DNA from: Ruminococcus sp.
Lineage (GTDB): Bacteria > Bacillota > Clostridia > Oscillospirales > Ruminococcaceae
Length of the DNA stretch: 8,845 nucleotides
Direction: 5' to 3'
Assembly: GCA_031262625.1 (NCBI GenBank)
Contig: JAISHJ010000013.1
Coordinates: 1 to 8,845, forward strand
Shown here: piece by piece, positions 6,425 to 8,845 of the stretch
Position numbering within the stretch: position 1 is the first letter of the stretch
How the letters are laid out: the number at the start of each line of letters is the position of its first letter
Position numbers and translations under genes: made by a program
Notes under the pieces: model-generated
What the model was told of the DNA's origin: nothing
Database searches by the model: none
The model's input: only the letters and a program-made list of their open reading frames with translations

Positions 6425-6847
6425 ATGTTATACAGCGAGCAAGTAATGGACCACTTCGCCAACCCCCGCAACGTCGGCGAACTCGAAAACGCCGACGGCA
6501 TAGGCGAAGTCGGCAACGCAAAATGCGGCGACATCATGAAAATGTACCTCAAAATCGACAACAATGTAATAACTGACGCCAAATTCAAAACCTTCGGCTG
6601 CGGCGCCGCTATCGCCACAAGCTCCATGGCTACCGACATGGTTAAGGGTAAGCCCGTCTCCGAAGCCCTCAAACTCACAAACAAAACCGTCGTAGAAGCC
6701 CTCGGCGGTCTCCCCGCACAAAAACTCCACTGCTCAGTCCTCGCCGAACAAGCCATCCGCTCCGCCCTCTCCGACTACTACTCCCGCCAAGGTATCGACC
6801 CACTCCCCATAGTAGGCGAAATAGGCGAATGTGCTTCTTGCTCTTAG
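6425..6847 (+). CDS. iscU: Iron-sulfur cluster scaffold protein, IscU/NifU N-terminal type
   Basis: IscU is the scaffold on which [2Fe-2S] clusters are assembled from iron and the desulfurase's persulfide sulfur. ATG at 6425 follows AAGGAG at 6-nt spacing and starts the typical MLYSEQVMDHFANPRNVG. The open frame extends further upstream but the extra part is not family sequence. The 140-residue product has the three ligand cysteines: C34 in AKCGD (with Asp36), C59 in FGCGAA, and C103 in KLHCSVLAEQA. The end, GECASCS, adds a CxxC pair (136, 139) not needed for the scaffold fold. It lies in an operon behind nifS, matching the two-gene isc-like arrangement of many clostridia. Codons end mostly in C or A, unlike the start of nifS. 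A long hairpin begins 7 nt after the stop. Confidence 0.96.
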   Translation: MLYSEQVMDHFANPRNVGELENADGIGEVGNAKCGDIMKMYLKIDNNVITDAKFKTFGCGAAIATSSMATDMVKGKPVSEALKLTNKTVVEALGGLPAQKLHCSVLAEQAIRSALSDYYSRQGIDPLPIVGEIGECASCS

Positions 6848-6853
6848 GATGCG

Positions 6854-6895
6854 CTGGGGGAGGGGCGCTTGGTGACCCAAGCGTCCCTCCCCCAG
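6854..6895 (+). terminator. 19-bp hairpin after iscU; dispersed CTGGGGG...CCCCCAG repeat, copy 2
   Basis: Bases 6854-6872 pair with 6877-6895 (one G-U) around a TGAC loop. The stem is very stable and begins 7 nt after the iscU stop, so it could stop or protect the iscU transcript. No U-tract follows directly. A second small hairpin, CACCC/GGGTG (6901-6905 and 6915-6919), is followed by ATTATTTTTG and may complete termination. The outer arms and right flank AGACCCCC are shared with the hairpin at 762-799. Confidence 0.65.
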
Positions 6896-6941
6896 ACCCC
6901 CACCCCGAAAGACTGGGTGATTATTTTTGTTACCTATGAAA

Positions 6942-7014
6942 GTATTACACTTTTCCGTTGACGAAAAAGATGCTAAAATATGGCTTTTGGTATTACAGTT
7001 TTCCGTTAGCGAAA
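6942..7014 (+). repeat. Pair of 25-bp imperfect direct repeats
   Basis: Bases 6942-6966 and 6990-7014 match at 22 of 25 positions (GTATTACA, then TTTTCCGTT, then CGAAA), 48 bp apart. Each unit has short TTTC/GAAA self-complementarity. They lie between the hairpin after iscU and the tRNA-Thr promoter. The 6848-7162 interval otherwise holds no open frame or RNA gene that I recognise. Confidence 0.65.
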
Positions 7015-7099
7015 TTATTGCTTATAATTAGTCTTTGAGGATGCTTTTTCCTCGCAGATACTGAAATTATTAACAATATGTAAATTTAACGATTTCATA

Positions 7100-7128
7100 T
7101 TGACATTCCTCTATTCACGTGATATAAT
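7100..7128 (+). promoter_or_regulatory. Consensus sigma-A promoter for tRNA-Thr (and probably tRNA-Tyr)
   Basis: TTGACA (7100-7105), a 17-bp spacer and TATAAT (7123-7128) match the consensus fully. The start near 7135 is about 28 nt before tRNA-Thr. The spacer contains the palindrome TCACGTGA (7115-7122), whose meaning is unknown. No promoter is apparent just before tRNA-Tyr, so both tRNAs are probably one transcript. Confidence 0.88.
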
Positions 7129-7162
7129 AATAAAGCTGTCGAAACGTCTCATGTTTTGATAC

Positions 7163-7235
7163 GCTGGTGTAGCTCAGTTGGTAGAGCAGCTGATTTGTAA
7201 TCAGCAGGTCGGGGGTTCGAGTCCGTTCACCAGCT
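7163..7235 (+). tRNA. tRNA-Thr (TGT), weak T-stem
   Basis: Acceptor GCTGGTG pairs perfectly with CACCAGC. The anticodon stem GCTGA/TCAGC encloses TTTGTAA (anticodon UGU), and the D-arm is normal. The T-loop TTCGAGT is standard, but its stem GGGGG with CCGTT gives only two Watson-Crick pairs, a G-G mismatch and two G-U pairs. The discriminator is U73 and CCA is not encoded. It may still be functional, but the T-arm is unusually poor for a tRNA behind a consensus promoter. Confidence 0.9.
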
Positions 7236-7250
7236 TCCGGTGCAAATTCA

Positions 7251-7396
7251 GGTTAGTCGTTGGCACGAGATAGGTTAGAGTGCGTTGGCGTGTGACAAGT
7301 TAGAGTGCGTAGGCGCGTGACAAGTCAGAGTGCGTAGGCGTGTGACAGGTTAGAGTGCGTAGACGCATGACAGGTCAGAGTTCGTAGGCGCGTTGA
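7251..7396 (+). repeat. 25-bp tandem repeat array between tRNA-Thr and tRNA-Tyr
   Basis: Four consecutive units of exactly 25 bp (7273-7297, 7298-7322, 7323-7347, 7348-7372) share the core TTAGAGTGCGTAGGCG or TCAGAGTGCGTAGGCG and mostly end TGACA. A fifth slightly diverged unit (7373-7396) and a degenerate 22-bp leading unit (7251-7272) flank them. Variation is confined to a few positions, largely purine or pyrimidine transitions. There are no spacers, so it is not a CRISPR array. No open frame spans it convincingly. It would be transcribed as part of the tRNA precursor. Confidence 0.9.
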
Positions 7397-7419
7397 ATAT
7401 GTACTAAAATATAATATTC

Positions 7420-7501
7420 GGAGGAATTCCCGAGCGGCCAAAGGGGGCAGACTGTAAATCTGTTGCTTTCAGCTTCGATGGTTCGAATCCATCTTCCTCC
7501 A
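7420..7501 (+). tRNA. tRNA-Tyr (GTA), class II with long variable arm
   Basis: Acceptor GGAGGAA pairs with TTCCTCC. The anticodon stem GCAGA/TCTGT encloses CTGTAAA (anticodon GUA). A long variable arm and the T-arm with loop TTCGAAT follow, with A73. Anticodon, length (82 nt) and variable arm identify tyrosine. CCA is not encoded. Confidence 0.96.
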
Positions 7502-7510
7502 CTCTCTTAA

Positions 7511-7537
7511 AAGCGATACCCGTTTCAGGTATCGCTT
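7511..7537 (+). terminator. Possible terminator hairpin after tRNA-Tyr
   Basis: AAGCGATACC (7511-7520) pairs perfectly with GGTATCGCTT (7528-7537) around a 7-nt loop, 10 nt after tRNA-Tyr. No real T-tract follows (ATAAACTATATG), so termination may be partial. Some transcripts could reach the gene at 7578, which lacks an evident promoter of its own. Confidence 0.5.
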
Positions 7538-7577
7538 ATAAACTATATGCAGACAAAACTAAAAAGGAATGTAAATT

Positions 7578-8845
7578 ATGACTGATTTAACCAAACTTCC
7601 TCCCAACCGAAGGAAAAATTACGAACAATTCGCCGAGCGTGTCCCCCTCATGCTTGCATACGGCTTTTCTTTCGCAAAATGGTTCACTGACAGAGGTATA
7701 ACAAAGTTATCTGTATATTGCGATCCCGAAGACTGGGATTGGGCAAAACTTATCTATCTCGACCTGTTCTTATCTCCCGATATAGAAATAGAATACCGCC
7801 TTTCAAAAGAAATTTTAGACAGCAAAATTCCTTACCAAAATCTCCATAACTGCACATTCAGCCCTGCCGACATTCAAAAACTCACACCCGAAGACGAAGT
7901 TTTCATCATTTCTTCCGATTACGCCTATCCGATTTACCTTATAAAGCCAAAAACACCGAAAATTCACCCGATAGTAAATTTAGCTATTCCCACATGGTGG
8001 TATACAATCATGGGGCAGCATTTCTCGGAAATACGAGAAGAACACCCCTATCTCCCGATTTTAGTTTTCCCCGAGCCGCATTTTCCCGCGAGTGCAAAAG
8101 ATTATTCCGATATGGAAAAACATATCATGGAAAATACACGCGGTTATTTTCAACAAGTACTCCTCCCGAAACTTCGAGAGCCTGACTTTGTCGTGCCGAA
8201 GCAGTTTGAAGAATTGGGCTATACAGTACCTGACCTAATTGAAATGCTCGATACAGTCAGAAATTTTGTTGATGATGGCAAACTTAAGCTTAATGATTAC
8301 TCCGGAAAACTTGTAAATATAGTCAACAACCACCGCATTGTACCGAACGCCAATGAAAATGCCAAAAAGACAATTTATGTTTTCGGCGGCTGTTCTACTT
8401 TCGGAGTAGGTTGCCCTGACGATAAAACTTCTTCTGCGTATTTACAGCAAATCCTGCTTGACAATGGTATAACCGACTACAGGGTAGAAAATTACGGTTG
8501 CTGTATTTTTGACCGCGGACTGTATCTCTTTAACAGAATGAAAGCAATCGACTATAAACCCGGCGACATTCTTATTTCAAGTTTTTCTACATTAGCCGGT
8601 GTGCCCGTCCCGCAATTTTTACCCGACGGCGTATTTTCAGCGGATACAATTAATATGTTTGAGCGCCCGCACAATTACGGCGGCAACGTCTTCATTGATA
8701 CAGGACACCCGAACGAAAGAGGACAAAAAGCGATTGCCTCCGTTCTTTACGACTTCTTAAAATCAAAAGAATTCTTTGTTAATTTCGAGGAAGAACAAAC
8801 AAACAAACAAACAAACAAACAAACAAACAAACAAACAAACAAACA
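7578..8845 (+). CDS. Two-domain protein with C-terminal SGNH/GDSL hydrolase-like domain and repeat tail, 3' end beyond window
   Basis: From ATG at 7578 (AAGGA about 9 nt upstream, first residues MTDLTKLPPNRRKNYEQFAE) the frame stays open for 422 codons to the window end. I do not recognise residues 1-260. They contain a TKLSVYCDPEDWDWAKLIYLD stretch that could be a degenerate Rossmann-like start, and a hydrophobic EVFIISSDYAYPIYLI segment; I see no signal peptide. Residues 264-395 resemble SGNH/GDSL esterases: YVFGGCSTFGVG (block I, 267-278), VENYGC (block II, 303-308) and FIDTGHPNERG with a DxxH dyad (Asp374, His377; block V). The block I nucleophile position appears to be Cys272, not Ser, and no clear block III GxND is seen. 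Such proteins often modify surface glycans, but the substrate here is unknown. The frame ends in QTNK repeats encoded by a tetranucleotide tract. Confidence 0.75.
   Translation, partial: MTDLTKLPPNRRKNYEQFAERVPLMLAYGFSFAKWFTDRGITKLSVYCDPEDWDWAKLIYLDLFLSPDIEIEYRLSKEILDSKIPYQNLHNCTFSPADIQKLTPEDEVFIISSDYAYPIYLIKPKTPKIHPIVNLAIPTWWYTIMGQHFSEIREEHPYLPILVFPEPHFPASAKDYSDMEKHIMENTRGYFQQVLLPKLREPDFVVPKQFEELGYTVPDLIEMLDTVRNFVDDGKLKLNDYSGKLVNIVNNHRIVPNANENAKKTIYVFGGCSTFGVGCPDDKTSSAYLQQILLDNGITDYRVENYGCCIFDRGLYLFNRMKAIDYKPGDILISSFSTLAGVPVPQFLPDGVFSADTINMFERPHNYGGNVFIDTGHPNERGQKAIASVLYDFLKSKEFFVNFEEEQTNKQTNKQTNKQTNK
8794..8845 (+). repeat. Tetranucleotide (AACA)n tract, at least 13 copies, inside the SGNH-protein frame
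   Basis: Fifty-two bases to the window end are uninterrupted AACA units. Read in the gene's frame they give repeated QTNK (three DNA units per four residues). A change of one unit shifts the reading frame, so this is a typical contingency-locus tract. The true copy number and what follows are not visible. Confidence 0.95.

Noticed and set aside
7111..7126. A parS-like palindrome (core TTCACGTGA) inside the tRNA-Thr promoter spacer.
   Set aside because: It matches the 16-bp parS consensus at only 11 positions, beyond the one or two mismatches usually tolerated by ParB. The 8-bp core alone is not enough.
7251..7396. The tandem repeats considered as a CRISPR array.
   Set aside because: Units abut directly with no unique spacers, and no cas gene is nearby.

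Overview
The window looks like chromosomal DNA of a low-to-moderate GC Firmicute, most likely a gut-type clostridium (Oscillospiraceae/Ruminococcaceae-like). The grounds are the gene families, the strong sigma-A promoters with 17-bp spacers, AGGAG-type ribosome binding sites, a linked soj-spo0J-serS block of the kind found near the replication origin in clostridia, and a C/G-rich hairpin repeat of a type I associate with this group. The taxonomic guess is inference; no database was consulted.

Positions 1-4177 form a leftward block. A promoter (4149-4177) fires into a roughly 200-nt leader that contains a 174-bp imperfect inverted repeat. It is followed by parA (3156-3941, TTG start), parB (2268-3128), serS (915-2201) and the N-terminal 251 codons of accC (1-753, running off the left edge). 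Gaps are small up to serS. The 161-bp serS-accC gap holds a 17-bp perfect hairpin squeezed between the accC start codon and its only Shine-Dalgarno-like sequence.

Positions 4198-4940 hold a leftward four-tRNA operon (Val-UAC, Asp-GUC, Gly-GCC, Cys-GCA), with a consensus promoter (4912-4940) and an intrinsic terminator (4198-4222). Divergently, a second good promoter (5019-5047) drives an iron-sulfur cluster pair: a NifS/IscS cysteine desulfurase (5100-6329) and an IscU/NifU scaffold (6425-6847). A long G/C hairpin (6854-6895), related to the one upstream of accC, follows.

Positions 6848-7577 are non-coding apart from two rightward tRNAs: Thr-UGU (with a poorly paired T-stem) and the class II Tyr-GUA. 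They are served by a consensus promoter at 7100-7128 and are separated by five to six 25-bp tandem repeats. From 7578 an open frame, with no stop before the window ends, encodes an unusual two-domain protein: an uncharacterised N-terminal half and an SGNH/GDSL-hydrolase-like C-terminal half. Its reading frame runs into at least 13 copies of the tetranucleotide AACA at the window edge, making it a candidate for slipped-strand frame switching.

No phage, CRISPR array, insertion sequence transposase or classical defence system is visible. The items most worth a second look are the palindromic parA leader, the hairpin at the accC start, the tRNA-spacer tandem repeats, and the repeat-tailed SGNH protein.
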